DNA of 64,000 nt from Isoetes taiwanensis (lineage: Eukaryota > Streptophyta > Lycopodiopsida > Isoetales > Isoetaceae): assembly GCA_021234155.1 (NCBI GenBank), contig JAJEKV010000018.1:18496583-18560582 (forward strand), written 5' to 3'. The position numbers and the translations under genes were made by a program. Below the pieces are notes generated by a model. That model had not been told where the DNA came from, ran no database searches, and saw only the letters and a program-made list of their open reading frames with translations. Below are positions 34,693-47,178 of the stretch, piece by piece. How positions within the stretch are numbered: position 1 is the stretch's first letter; every line of letters starts with the position of its first letter.

Positions 34693-34784
34693 GGATAACA
34701 CTGAAGGCGAGGGTGTTATGCCCTATTATAACAAACGCCGTTTGTTATAATAGGGCATAACACCCTCGTTCCGTGGTGTTATCC
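34693..34784. repeat. near-perfect hairpin, ~30 bp inner arms plus outer arms
   Basis: CGAGGGTGTTATGCCCTATT onward (34708-34737) is the reverse complement of 34739-34768 with almost no loop. Outer blocks GGATAACAC (34693-34701) and GTGTTATCC (34776-34784) extend it. GTTATCACC(T/A)TAACAA motifs on both sides suggest a larger decayed inverted element. Confidence 0.75.
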
Positions 34785-37700
34785 CTCTCATAACACTTTT
34801 GTTATCACCATAACAATCTTATAGAACACGGCCGGAACAAAATCTCTTAAAGACCTGTTAAGGGCCGATACTTGACCTCTTCAGGGGCCGTTATGGGGCA
34901 GGAATTGGTGGCCATAAAAACCACCCCATAAGCAACATTACATCAAATAAGGTATTTTCTCGAGTAGATTTTCGAGTCGTAATAATCAAATTGTTCATAT
35001 TATTGTAAAGCGTTGTTGGCCAAAATACCTGGATTTTTCCTATTTGTTTAAAGCGGCTTTACGGCATTACCACAAATTTATTTAATAATTTATTTAAGTC
35101 AACAATAACAGTTTCAATGCACTCAAAATTTCATTTCAAAATGGATCACTTATAGTGATCGAATAAGACATTGATGAAATAGAGCACTGGTTTCGGTTCA
35201 AAAATAAAAAAGAGGATCATTGATCAAAGTAAACATTCCAGAGAAAAAGAGTTTGAAAGCAAAACATTTGCTATTTCATGTCTCCACATCCTAAACAGAA
35301 AGCATTCTAGAAAACATCATCATTTGCTATTTGATTTCTCCCATATAACTCGATGTGCCAGTTAAATTAGGTACTTGAAAAAAAAGTAGTTGTTAAACAT
35401 CACTTCCATGAAGGAATGACCAGCTAGAACAAGAAATACTAAAGAATGAAAATCTATAACTGAAAACTTAAATTAAAATAGAAAAAATAACCTAAACACT
35501 TACCAACATTCTTGAGAGAGCTATTCGGCAGAAAGTATTAGTGAAGATGCGGATTGCCCTTGAGAAAATCATCGAAAAGCCCAATAATCCATAAGACCTT
35601 TAATGTCTTCATCAAAAACTCCAACCGCAGATCTCGGACTAATCAAACCATGTTACTGGCTGCCATAACATCGCTGCTCACTGCCACAATAGTATCAGCT
35701 ATAACAGCACTGCTATTGGGTTTTATGCTACTTCCTGCTACAACGTTCAATTCATTATCAACCATGACACAACCACTCGGAGGTGGTTTATCATCCAGAT
35801 TATCTCCACCACTCTGCTCAGAAGCACCTGCACATATTTTAAGTTGTAAATACGAACTAGAAACGTGTGCCCAGCGATGTCGGGCATTAGTTGTGGATGC
35901 ATGGAATGGAAAATTACTATAGTTTATAGGTGGAATAAGAATGTAAATATTATCGTTGTTGTAGATGTAATCGAGTATCACCGTGAAGGTTTATGGGCTC
36001 ATTGAATGGGTAGGAGTAACAAAAAGCATAGTGTACAACACAATGCGTGAATGTAATGGAGTTTAGGGTATTGGTTTGGAGGTTGCCATAATTAGGCGTT
36101 TGCGGATGTATTTTTGGGTGTCAAGTATTTTTTACATTAAATGTCTAGCATTTCATGCACATAGAGCCCTTTGGCCATGTACATTCCTCATTTGTGCGAG
36201 ATAGGGACGTTTAAATTTAAGATATTGGATCAATGATAACAATGCATGGCTCAAAACATTGTGTATCAACATGAAGATATTCGGAACGTTCAATATACCA
36301 TAGCATTTGTAAAATGTTAGAGTGATTAAACGTGAAATAAAGTTTTTAAGGTTATACAACACATGTGCAACTTTGAAACATGTATCACATTTATCTCCAA
36401 TGTTGAGAAGGGGGAGGAGATGCCCCTTATCTTAATTCCAGGGGATGTCCCTTATCTTATCTCCAACGTTGAGAAGGAAAAGAGATGTCTCTTAATAAGT
36501 CGCTTGGAAAAATTGCACACTATGATGATTTAAGAGTCTATAATATAATGCTATACCACAAAACAGAAGCTGTGTCTGCATTTTGATTATGGTTTTGCCA
36601 TGTGTCCCCTCCCTCCAACACGGAATGGAAGCCGGGTCAAGGATTCTGCATAGTCCAAGAGAAAAAAATCAGTGCTTTAACTTTCAAATCCGTGCATTCC
36701 CACGAAAAAACAATGCCTTCACCTAATTCTTCAAATTTGTGTGCATCCACCAAGAGAAAGCAATAGAAAACATTCATTCCAACTTAGGGAAATGGTAGTG
36801 GACCTGCCATCCCAGTGCACACAAGAGACCCACTCCTAGGCACGGTTAAGTGAGGCCCATCCTATGGTGTCGGAATGGCATCCCCAATGCCATTCCACTA
36901 TACATTCATGCATTTTTAATTGCTGGCAATAATGTGAGAGGGTAAAAGCTCTAGCCAAGAAATTTAAATAGAATGTATAGATGGTAATCTATACATCGCA
37001 CATGCACCATAAATTGCAAGAAATATAATTAGAATGTAAGAATTTAGATTTTCATTTAGTAGTCCAAATAGCAACTTTTACCCCTATCAAATTTATACAC
37101 AGGTATCAGTCTATGCAGTTGTATGCAACAATAGCTTGAGTTTGTATCTCACTTTAAAAATAGAGTTATCCACAATATTAACAAAGTTATCCACAACATT
37201 TGAATTATTAATAAATTGTGCCTAGAGCAATTTGCTTGCTCCGATCTGTATAATTGCATTTGACTTGGATGCACATTGACAAATTGATGAATATTGCAGC
37301 GACATTAAGATAAAAATATTGATAAGAAATATATTGTCAAAACAATAATCATCTACTTCTGCAACTATAATTTGTTTCATTTGGTTACAGACTGCGAGAA
37401 CACTGCCATATGATCAAAGTGGCAAACAATATAATTGCAAGTAAGAGACACTTCAAAATATTGTGCAAAATTGAGTTGAACTGAAAATTAACTCCATGAC
37501 AGAATCTAAAGCCAATTAATAATGCAAACTCCTCTTCTTGTCAAAAACCACATGTTGCATAGCAACAAATTGAGACCCAATGATATTACTTCTGCAGAAG
37601 CCACATAAATATGCAATTTTTGAACCTACAATTAGTTTGTTCCCTTTTGTCGTGACATAACCCATAAATATGCCATGTTAATGAGAATGAGGTAGCAATG

Positions 37701-39796
37701 CTCTTTGTGACCAGAAGTGTGAAAAATCAAATGTCAAATGCATTGAATTTAAAATGGTACCTTTTGTTTGCAAATATCTTCCACATGTGCTTAATGTCCC
37801 CTTATATAAGAGCTCCCGAAAATGAATTTTACAAATTTAACATTATTTAGAAAGCAGATGATAATTATCCAATTGAGAGAAATAAAAAACTCATACAGGA
37901 ATCTGCTCCAACATTGCTACTTATGCGGGCCATATAGAAGTTGTATTTTTCTCCTTCCACAGATGATTATTCTATGCTGCAAAAAGGCAAGAGGCATCTG
38001 AATTGGATTCATGTTCTGCAATCAACTTTGCATAGCCGTGCATGTAAAAGCCCAAATTATAATGCATGACCATCTGAAACTTAGCATTATATATAGGACC
38101 ATGATGACCCGCAATAGATGCATGCACTAGACGCATGTTCTCATATATTGTTCTACTCGGAGCCAAATATTTGGAAGCCAAATAAACTATTCAAATTGCT
38201 AGGCTGAAGGTTATGACTATGTATACATTAGATTATATGCATCCATAGATATTCAAGAGGAAGATATCTGTGCTCCTACCTTAGTGGATTGCATCCTAAA
38301 CTTCCCAAGAATTATGACAAACTTCTCCTGCCTCTCAAATCTAAATAATTAAGGAACAAAGTCACAGCAAAAACCATTTTCTCTTTTACTAAAACATCTA
38401 TTCCTTGGCATATTAAAAGGAATTACAATCAAAGCTAAGACAACATCATGAGCAATATTGCAATATTGAGACAGAAAGTAATAACTTGACACATGGCAAA
38501 AATATAACATAAACCTATACTTTTTAATCTTATTGTATAGTCTTACATTGAAATTAACCTTTGCAAAGAAAATGGAAGGCAAGTGAATTTTCTGCATTTA
38601 AGGAGGTCATTTTTTAAGACTTTATAGTCCATGCAATGAATATCGTAATTGTGAAAAATTTTGAGCTCATACCTTTCTCGGATCTTCTAAGCTCTTTAAG
38701 GCCCGAATTATCATCAATACATGTATCAAGTATCAGGGCTCACATCTATTCCCAATCTACTCTTAATGCAAATGTTGACTATAATGCAAAAAGTCTTAGA
38801 ACAATATGAGTCCAAGGTTAAATCATCCCAATGCTATGAGCAATGTATATTAAGGAAAATGGAAACAACTTCTTCCAGCAAAAACAATGGAATGAGAGTC
38901 AAAATTGATATACCTAAAAGGAAAAAAGTTTCTTTAAGACCAGCTCTATACGTTTCCATGCTTTTAGACAGATTGTTGCTCACATATTAAACTGATACAA
39001 TGTTTCTCCATTCAAATGCTTGAATGTGCAATGGAATTTCAGCCCTAAAAGACCAAAAATTCATTGAATTACCACTCCATCGTTTATAGCTCAATCTCAT
39101 CATTTTAAATTTGGTAAAGGTAAGAAGTGATAGGGTCCCTTCTACCTCAATGTACAATCCAAAAGAAGTTATTGCAGTAGTGGCATTTAAAACTGCAAAA
39201 GAGCCCAACTGACAGGAAATTTTTGCTATGCTATTATGCGAGACAAAACATAGTTTCAAACTTCTTGTTAAAGGCACGCACGCAACATGCAACCACAAAT
39301 TTCGCGGAATAAATGGCGGTTCTTGCTTTCTTTCTACTTTGATACTTCCTAATTCATCTCCACTTTAATAATATGAATTCTTAGTTATCTAAAAACCTGT
39401 CATGCCATGGCTTTCTTGCAAAGGATTAATATTTGTTTCTAACTTCAACCAATGAATGCTCAATGTCATTCAAATCTAAAGAAAAAGGAGGAAAAGAAAC
39501 GGCACGACCAAGCCATATCAATCACTAACACTACATCCTCATAAGATCATTTGGATGCTCTTTCCGCATTGAAAAACCATCCGTGATTATTAGAGTATCA
39601 TTTTAGGCTGCAATACTCCTTTCAAGCTAGAGAATACAACATATAGCAACCACAAATCCATATAATCGAGCTTCCAAATATATTCTTCTTTTGAATTTTG
39701 TTACTTGAAAGACAACCAAAGAACAAAGTTCTAGACTTGCATAAGATTGCAAGGGTTTAAAAAGATCAAAACTCAAAATTCATTTTTGGCACATGA
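34785..39796. other. ~5 kb AT-rich stretch without recognisable genes
   Basis: Frames here are short and unconvincing. A minus-strand frame at 37972-38181 (MRLVHASIAGHHGPIYNAKF) looks somewhat protein-like but matches no family I know and lacks splice context. A short local repeat occurs at 36405-36490 (GGAGATGCCCCTTATCTTA and GGGATGTCCCTTATCTTA, each before or after CTCCAA(T/C)GTTGAGAAGG). Confidence 0.4.
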
Positions 39797-39950
39797 AAGT
39801 CGTATTTAATTAAAGTGGGTCTCATTCCATTCCCACTTTTTTTTCGAACCCCTGTTATTTTACACAAAAGAAGATGGGAAATTTATCCACTTCGAAAACT
39901 ATCCATAATTCGAATATTTGTCTCTTAGTGTGGGTCCAAGCTTTCTCTCA
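39797..39950 (+). repeat. dispersed ~150 bp repeat, copy B
   Basis: Matches the reverse complement of 25680-25815. It shares AAGTCGTATTTAATTAAAGT, CTCATTCCATTCCCACTTTT and TTCGAATATTTGTCT-like blocks. It lies about 80 bp left of the copia element. Confidence 0.6.
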
Positions 39951-40029
39951 GTTTTCTCGAATAGCGAGTCGAGAACAAGAACAATACAACTCAAACAAAG
40001 GAAATTCATTACAGATTGAAACCAAAGTT

Positions 40030-40717
40030 TGTTGGAAAACCTAGTCATGTCATATTGTGACAATTGATCCAGGTTGTTGCAGTCAAATATTTAATGGTGG
40101 AAGGTTAGAACATTGTTAGTATTAAACACTGGTTAAATATTGTTAAGGTTTAAGTGCATTGAATATTCGAGTGGTTGAGTTCGAATATCAAACTCTAATG
40201 CAAATGTCTGCGGGATATTAGTTGCATCCCAATTGCTGGGAAAAGAAAGTCGATCTGGCAATCGAAACCGCCGGATCAAGCACTTATAAGTTGTAGAAGA
40301 TATTTGAAGAGGCATTCGGATTCAAGGAAACATGTGATCCGTCTCAAATATGTTCGATGAGAGTGGTCAATGGTTCGACATTAATTTGGTCAATCTCTTC
40401 AAAGCTCTGAAGTGAAGTGCTGATTGCTTAGTGTTGAACTTCAATGGTTTAAATTGATATATATTTGAGGGGAAGTTTACTTCATAATAGATCAAGGAGG
40501 CAATGAATTAATTGACCATATTGTGGCTTCATTGCAAGGGAGAAGTTCTTGATCTAGGTATTTGGAGTTTATTGAAGTTCACATAGTACTTATGACATGT
40601 TTATGTTTATATATCCTTTGAATTATTTATTCTCAAGGTTATAAGAAGATTGTATATATTGAGGTTCATATAATTTGAAGTTGAATTAAGTGACATCTTT
40701 GCTAAGGATTTGGAATT
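40030..40717 (+). repeat. 5' LTR of the copia element (3' end lost)
   Basis: Starts TGTTGGAAAACCTAGTCATG and aligns with 47179 onward (apart from the MITE there) through AAGGATTTGGAATTTGTTA. It then departs abruptly from the 3' LTR, where a second LTR-like sequence beginning TGTTAGTCCTGTACG takes over. Confidence 0.85.
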
Positions 40718-41355
40718 TGTTAGTCCTGTACGTCTTGGTACAGGACTATTCATGCACCCTCGGACCAGGTCAAGAACAAGGAGCCACAGTCAGGTCCAGG
40801 TCAGCCGTCAAAAGCCCCGCAGAAGACCCAGCAGAAGGCCACGCAGAAGGCCACGCCCACGCCAAAGAAGCGGCAGAGAACAGACAAGTGATGGGCCGTT
40901 AGCGTCAGCATAATTTCAGGCACCTCAAGAGGCACCGCCAACATTCCTGCAAATCAGGCCTCCTTCCAGGAGTCGGCACCGAGATCTGACAGAGTATCTA
41001 TATTGGGCCAAAGGCCATTGTACTATATATATGAGTAGAACTAGCATTCGAGGGTTAGATGAGTTTTTGGTTCTTGTCTCCACTCTATTTTTTTCTCTAT
41101 TGAGAGATCGCATGTATTCTCATTGATATCAAGGAGTTCTGTTCTCATCATTGTGTTCTCAATTGTCTTTTCTTTTGTCTTCTCTCTTTTTCCTTCCTTT
41201 GGTTCTTTAGCAAATCCCGCGTGACACAGCTACCGGATCCTCCTGTTTGATTCAAGGGTCCTCACAGAGGGCTGTCTTGCAGGAGTTCCCGAACACAGAC
41301 CCCAAACACTGTCGCCGCTGCCGGGTCTGATTTTTCTTTTTTCCTTCTTTGCATC
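40718..41355 (+). repeat. probable gypsy-type 5' LTR and leader
   Basis: Starts TGTTAGTCCTGTACGTCTTG with an inverted TCCTGTAC / GTACAGGA pair. It contains a TATA-like run (TGTACTATATATATGAGTAG near 41020) followed by a T/C-rich stretch, typical of U3-R-U5. The LTR end and primer site were not pinned down, and no second LTR copy was found. Confidence 0.5.
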
Positions 41356-42445
41356 ATGTCAGCTCGTGGTTTCACTCCTGAAGAACTTCTTTGCCAAACA
41401 GCGGCTCGTTTGGAGCGCCATCAACGACGCGAGGCTGTTCGGGATATGTATGACACCGCCTATGACATTGGGGGTGGTCGTGTCCGCTCCAGAGCTCAGT
41501 CAGCACCTCCTACTCCTCGTGCTCATTCTCGACCAGGGTCTCCCTCTGTGTGTCGGCATTGTTCTCAACCTCAGTCACCACATCATACGCCTGTTCAGCC
41601 CACGCCTCACTATTTCCAGACTCCTGAAAGCACCTATATTCATATACCTTCAGGCCACACCCCTCTGTCATCACAATCTTCTTCACCTCCTACCGGGATG
41701 GGCTACCCTCAAGTTTCCTTTGGCCCTCCCCACGTTCATGAATTTCAGGTTTCTCCATCCTTTCCTCATGCTCTTCCTGTCTACCAACTCACTGATCTCA
41801 AGCCTAATGAGGAGGGCTCCCATGGTCCTTCCCCACAGGAAACTCCTTTCACAGGCCCTCCGGGTTTTTCTGTTCCAATACCAAATGGTTCTCAGCCCAT
41901 GGCTGTTCCCACCAACTATGTTCCTACATATGCTCCACCTGTCTATGCGCCGGTTCCGCCTTCATCACCTACTTACAATTTGAAGCTGACTTATCCAACT
42001 TTTGGCAACAGTAAAGGCAAACCCTCGGACCAAAGTGCTCAAGCACACATGGAGGAATTCGAGGCCTTGGCCATTCTCAATGATCATGCTCAACCTCAAC
42101 TAAAGTTTCACATCTTTTCAAGCACGCTACGAGGCGCCGCTCATCAATGGCTCATGGCCAACAAAAGCCACTGGAAGCAAAGTTGGCACGAAATGAAAAC
42201 CGCATTCCTTTCTCACTATGGCACCACGGATGATGATCAACTCCTACTCAAGCAACTAAATGATCTTCGCCAAGAACCCATGGAGTCTCCTGTGTGATTT
42301 CATCAACCGCCTTGACATCCTCATCAATAAACTCCAAGAGTACCCCACGCAAAGCCAGATTCTTGTATGGTTTCTGCAGGGCCTTCCTCCGGCCATTCGT
42401 CTCATGACGGAGTACCTGCGTCCCAAGTCTTTGAGCAGCGATTGA
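41356..42445 (+). pseudogene. Ty3/gypsy gag (capsid) frame, frameshifted
   Basis: The frame from 41356 starts MSARGFTPEELL, runs through a Pro/Ser/His-rich region, then a capsid-like part (LKLTYPTFGNSKGKPSD, LRGAAHQWLMANKSHWK, FLSHYGTT) to a stop at 42297. A frameshift near 42270-42290 carries it on as CDFINRLDILINKLQEYP, LVWFLQGLPPAIRL to 42445. The order fits the retrotransposon gag family (FF.F..SL.G.A..W.). The frameshift inactivates it. Confidence 0.75.
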
Positions 42446-43440
42446 AATTAGTTAATCACTTTCGGTCAATGTTTTTTCTCGAGGTCTTGCTCTCCACGGA
42501 ACTCCCTTTCATGCCCCCGCCATGGTTCCTCATAATATCGTTCAGCCTTCACCAACCAATCCACAACGCTCTCAGATCTGGTGCCATATCTGTAAATATC
42601 AAGGACATTTGGCAAATGAATGCAACTCCTCAAATGGACCTCCTCATTGTAAAAGGTGCAATATGTGCAATCATGCTACGGAGGAATGCACTCGTTCTCA
42701 TCCTGCACCCTTCAGAATAAAATGGTTTTTCAAGTACAGATCATGCCTCAGCAACAACAACCATATCAGCCTCAGCCATATCCAGCTCAACAACCTCAGA
42801 AGTATCAAGCTCAACAGTATCAACAAATGCAACAACCTCAGCCGTCCGGGGACAAGGCTCCCGTCCTCCTTTTGATCCCTCCAAGGCTCAATGCTATCAT
42901 TGTCATGAATGGGGTCATACCACCACGGCGTGCCCTCAACTTCCCTAAGTTCAAGTCCAACTCCCAGGTACAAATCAACATGTGTCTCCTCACGGCCTAT
43001 CAGCTGTGGGTTGCTAATGGGAAACAAGGCCCACGTCCAGTTTTGAGAAAGCCTACAAGGCCGCCTCAACAACGAGACCTCAACAAACCGCATCTACCTC
43101 AAATCCTCACGGATCAACAAGCTCAAGTGGAAATCTATCAGGCACTAAACCCTCCGGTGCAGCCATCAAATTGGGTTGGTTTGGTTACACGCCAGACCCG
43201 GGCTTCACGCCCCTTGACCATCATCCCTCATGACACGCAACCAAATTTTTTTTGTAGAGGCGGTACCACATGAAGATGACAAAAAAAGTTCATTTCATAC
43301 CGACCTCGATAAACTCATGCCTAACGCCATGCCCAAGGTAAGAGGCGCGACACTAGCCAATGTTCATGCCACAACTAGAGCTCAGCAAGTCGGGGAGGCA
43401 CCATCGTCATCTACAAGCACACCCTCTCGGTAGTATCCTA
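42446..43440 (+). pseudogene. gypsy gag nucleocapsid region with zinc-knuckle-like cysteines
   Basis: The frame at 42522-42875 contains CHICKYQGHLANEC and then CKRCNMCNHATEEC, Cys/His clusters of a nucleocapsid. A Gln/Pro-rich region follows in another frame (42656-43273). Several frames must be combined, so it is decayed. Confidence 0.6.
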
Positions 43441-43507
43441 ATATTTCCGCAGAGGTGGAACTTCTCAAAAGAGTTTTCGAGCTTCTTTACCTCAAACTCC
43501 TACTCCT

Positions 43508-44350
43508 TTGGATCCTACTGATCCATTTTCTCATGTTCCTTTGGAACTTCAAAAAGAACTTGCCAAGATCAAGATTCCTTTGAGCCTGGCCACCATTTTG
43601 AAACTCTGTCCGGCTCTCAAAGATCAGTCGCCTCTTCCCACTGTTCTGGTTGGAGCAGTCGCGACATCAACACCCACGGTGCATGCCTCGGTGGGCAATC
43701 AGCACATCAATCATTTTCAAATTGATGGCGGTAGTGCTGTCAATCTCATTACTGATAAGCTCAGGAAGCAATTGGGCATCAAACAACTATATCGTGCCCC
43801 TTATGACATCAAGTTGGCCAATGGCCATATCACGCGACCTCAAGGTGTCACTCCTCTCCTTCACATTAGCATTGGTGACCTCAAATTCCCATTGGAATTT
43901 GGGGTTTGGAAAGCTGGAGAAGATCCGGGTGACTATGAAATGCTGGTAGGATGACCTTTTCTCCGCCAAGCTAAAAGTATTCATTCTTGGGCAAGGGACC
44001 AACTTGTCATTACTGATGGCCATCTCAATGCAACTATGGATTTGGAAACTGGCAAATTGATCTCTGTTGAGAATGCCGAACCTTCCATCTCATACACTGA
44101 TTCTGAAGAAGCACAAAATATCTATCATGTTCAGGCTCCACCCGCGAATCTACCTCTCTCCTCCTATCCGGAGTATGCTGATCCTTGGGGTGAGATGACG
44201 CTTGATCGGGAGGACGGTGTGGCAGCCCTGCTTGACCCTTACTTGGCTCCTTGTAATCGCATTCAACGTCTTGACCACTTTTCGGACACGGACATTCCTC
44301 CTGAGACCGTGGATGTTCATGCCGTCATGAAGCAACCATTGCTTGACTAA
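43508..44350 (+). pseudogene. gypsy aspartic protease region
   Basis: The frame at 43508-43954 holds the protease segment HFQIDGGSAVNLIT, where the usual D-(S/T)-G appears as DGG, then LANGHITRPQGV and DYEMLVG. A stop replaces the next residue, after which PFLRQAKSIHSWARDQLVI continues in the same frame. A further frame (44036-44350) covers a linker that would precede reverse transcriptase. The RT, RNase H and integrase of this element are absent, and the frame ends where copia sequence resumes. Confidence 0.65.
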
Positions 44351-44950
44351 GAATCTGGCATGAAAGATTATGTCATGTTAATTCTAATACAATAGAGGTA
44401 TTAAACAAAAAAGGATTCATTAATGCAAACACAAGCCAACCTGAACAACAGGTATGCATGGGGTGTATGCTTGGAAAACATAACAGATTGCCTTTTAGAA
44501 AAACAGGTGCAAGAGCAAAAGGCATATTAGACTTGATACACACAGATTTGTGTGGACCACTCAATGTTGTTAGTTTGAGTGGAAAGAGGTACTTCATGAC
44601 CTTGATAGATGACTTTAGTAGAAAGACTAAAGTATACTGCGTTAAAACAAAGGATGCAACGTTTGAAAAGTTTAAACAATTTGTTAATGAGATGGAGACT
44701 GAAACAGGAAGAAGGATTAAATGCTTAAGGTCTGACAGAGGGGGTGAATTTCTGTCTAAAGAATTTAAAATATTCTGTAAAAATAAAGGCATTAAAAGGC
44801 AACTCACTTGTAGCCATTCTCCTCAGCAAAATGGTGTAGCTGAGAGAAAGAATAGAACAATTTTAAATGTTGTTAGAAGCATGTTGAAATCAGCAGTCTA
44901 CCAAATTTTTTGTGGGAGGAAGCAGTCCAAACTCTTTTAAGCATTCAGAA
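44351..44950 (+). pseudogene. copia integrase (zinc-binding and catalytic core)
   Basis: Starts mid-domain with WHERLCHVNSNTIEVLNKKG, then CMGCMLGKHNRLPF, giving the H-H-C-C zinc-binding set. The core follows: DLIHTDLCGPL (first Asp), LRSDRGGEFLS (second Asp), SPQQNGVAERKNRT (Glu). The WHER(L)GH glycine is Cys. A frameshift near 44930 leads into the next frame. The junction with the gypsy segment is within about 44340-44360. Confidence 0.85.
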
Positions 44951-45623
44951 CATGTTACCATCTGTTAGCATACAAGGTGGAATTCCTGACATGCTATGGT
45001 CAGGAAAGAAACCAAGCTATGATAATTTAAGGATATATGGATGTTTAGCATTTGTTCATATTCCAAAAGAAAAAAGAAGGAAGTTGGATGATAGGGCTCT
45101 AATTACATGTCTTGTAGGATATGATAATCAGTCCAAAGCTTATAGGTTGTATGATCCTAAAGCAAGGAAAATAATTGTTAGTCGAGACGTTTCCTTTGAT
45201 GAGGGACAAGTTCACAAGGTATTATTCAAGCCTATAAAACTGCCTGAAGATGTTAAGTTGGTTGAGCATAATACTAGATCTGTGACTGCTAATAAAGTTG
45301 ATGAGATTAATGCAGATGATGATGAAGTTGAGACTGACACAGATACAGAATTTCAAGGGAAAGTTGAAGACTCCTCAGGGGTTAATGAAGAAGAGTCAAT
45401 AGATATAAATCAAGTTGAAGAATCAGTGCCTATAATCCAACAACCACAAGAGAAAAGAAAAAAAAGAATGACAGAGGTACAAAAGCTACAAGCAGATTTA
45501 AAATTTGACACCATGGTGCATGGTCGTGATGAAGCTGGAAAGAGTAAAAGATTTCAAGATGAAGAAGAACCTGAGGTAAATAGTATCTTTGAAATTTTAA
45601 TGCATCTAAGTCCCGGCGCCTAA
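44951..45623 (+). pseudogene. copia integrase C-terminal part and linker
   Basis: Includes YGCLAFVHIPKEKRRKLDDR, LVGYDNQSKAYRLYDP and RKIIVSRDVSFDE, the conserved region after the integrase core, then an acidic linker. A stop at 45621 interrupts it before the reverse transcriptase. Confidence 0.8.
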
Positions 45624-45639
45624 ACCCCGTGATGATGTT

Positions 45640-46622
45640 CGGTCTCTAAAGATAAAAAGTTGTGGCTAAATGCTATGAAAGAAGAAATGGATTCTTTTAT
45701 TAGAACCGATACATTTGAAACAGTTTGAAAACCGTAAGGGAGGAATATAGTAGGAAACAAATGGATTTTCGTGAATCAAACCGGGGCTGATGGAAAATCA
45801 CCTAGATATAAGGCTAGACTAGTAGTTCAGGGTTTTTCACAGAAGAGGGGTCAAGATTTTGATGAAACATTCTCTCCTTTAGTTAAAATGAATAGTGTCA
45901 GAATGCTATTGGCTTTGGCAAATGCATATGATTTGGAAGTGCATCACATGGATGTAAAAACTGCCTTTTTTAATGCAAAACTAGATGAGGAGATTTTTAT
46001 GAAACAAGCACCAGGATATGAGCAAGGGGAAGATAAGGTTTGGAAATTAAAAAGAGCAGTTTATGGCTTAAGGCAGTCTCCCAGAGAATGGTATAAATGC
46101 ATGGATGCTTTTCTGGTTGAGCAGGGATTTATCAAACTGTCAAATGATGGGAATTTGTACAAATTTGAATGTCAAGGTGGTTGGTGCATTATTGCTTTAT
46201 ATGTTGATGTTAACATTATGGTAGCTAAGGGTACTGAATGTTTGTTGATGTGCAAAAGGTTGTTAAAAAACAGATTTGAAATGTCAGACCTTGGAGAATT
46301 GACCAAGTTTCTAGGAATCGAGGTGTCAAGAAATAGAGATGAAGGTACAATCATTTTAACTCAAAAGGAATGGATCAGAGGTATGCTTAAAAAAATCAAA
46401 ATGAAGGATTGTAATGTTAGCAAAACTCCTGCTGTGCCAGGATGCAAACTTTCACTTGACATGTGTCCTAAAAATGATGAGGAGAGGAAAGCTATGGAAA
46501 AGATTCCTTACAGGTCTTTGACTGGTTGCTTGGCTTATGTTGCTAACTGCACAAGGCCAGATATTGCTCACAGTGTAAACATGCTCAGTAGATATAACAA
46601 TGATCCAGGAAAAGATCATTGA
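45640..46622 (+). pseudogene. copia reverse transcriptase with altered catalytic box
   Basis: The frame at 45771-46622 has ARLVVQGFSQKRGQDFDETF, SPLVKMNSVRMLLALA, HHMDVKTAFFNAKLDEEIFM, KRAVYGLRQSPREWYK and EMSDLGELTKFLGIEV, all standard copia RT blocks. The catalytic YVDD box reads YVDV (IALYVDVNIMV), losing one catalytic Asp. The frame before 45771 (NAMKEEMDSF...) is broken. Confidence 0.9.
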
Positions 46623-47168
46623 ATTGCTGCCAAAAAAGTTCTAAGATATTTAAAGGGTACCATGGATATGGGAGTTTCTTACAATTCAAAAAACTTAATA
46701 TTAACTGCTTATTGTGATGCTGACTGGGTAGGGGATTTGGATGTAAGGAAGTCTACATCAGGGTATCTCATGATGCTTGGAGGAGGTCCTAGCATGGAAA
46801 TGCAAAAAACAATCGTCCATAGCTTTGTCAACTGCAGAAGCTGAGTATGCCTCAGCCACATTATGTGCAAAGGAATTCATCTGGGAAAGGAGATTAATAT
46901 TAGAGCTTGGAGTTGAGCAACCAGAATCTAGTGAAATGTTGTGTGATAGCACGTATAGCCATGACTAAAAATCCTGTAATGCATGAAAGATCAAAACATA
47001 TAGAATTGGAGATGCATTTTATTAGAGATGTTGTATGTAAAGGTTTAATATAGGTCAATTATATTAACACAGATAAACAGATAGCAGATATTCTAACAAA
47101 AGTGTTAGCAGAGAAAAGGTTTGCTGAGCTTAGACAACAAATCATGTTTACAGTACCAGATATGACAT
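46623..47168 (+). pseudogene. copia RNase H region
   Basis: Frames at 46662-46844 (LTAYCDADWVGDLDVRKSTS) and 46777-46968 (KKQSSIALSTAEAEYASATL) are joined by a frameshift near 46800. The last conserved block (MHERSKHIELEMHFIRD) follows after 46980. RNase H Asp and Glu residues (CDADW, AEAEY) are present, but the frame is broken. Confidence 0.85.
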
Positions 47169-47178
47169 GAAGGGGAAG
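47169..47178 (+). other. polypurine tract of the copia element
   Basis: GAAGGGGAAG directly before the 3' LTR start TGTTGG at 47179. Confidence 0.8.

Noticed and set aside
35554-35922. Plus-strand 122-codon frame
   Set aside because: Repeats of Ala/Ile/Thr without a motif, no introns and an overlapping frame of similar size on the other strand.
37972-38181. Minus-strand frame with MRLVHASIAGHHG as a real exon
   Set aside because: Somewhat protein-like, but there is no family match, no neighbouring exon and no clear splice sites.
43508-44350. Host aspartic protease gene
   Set aside because: Lies directly downstream of gag and nucleocapsid frames in the same element, so it is retrotransposon protease.
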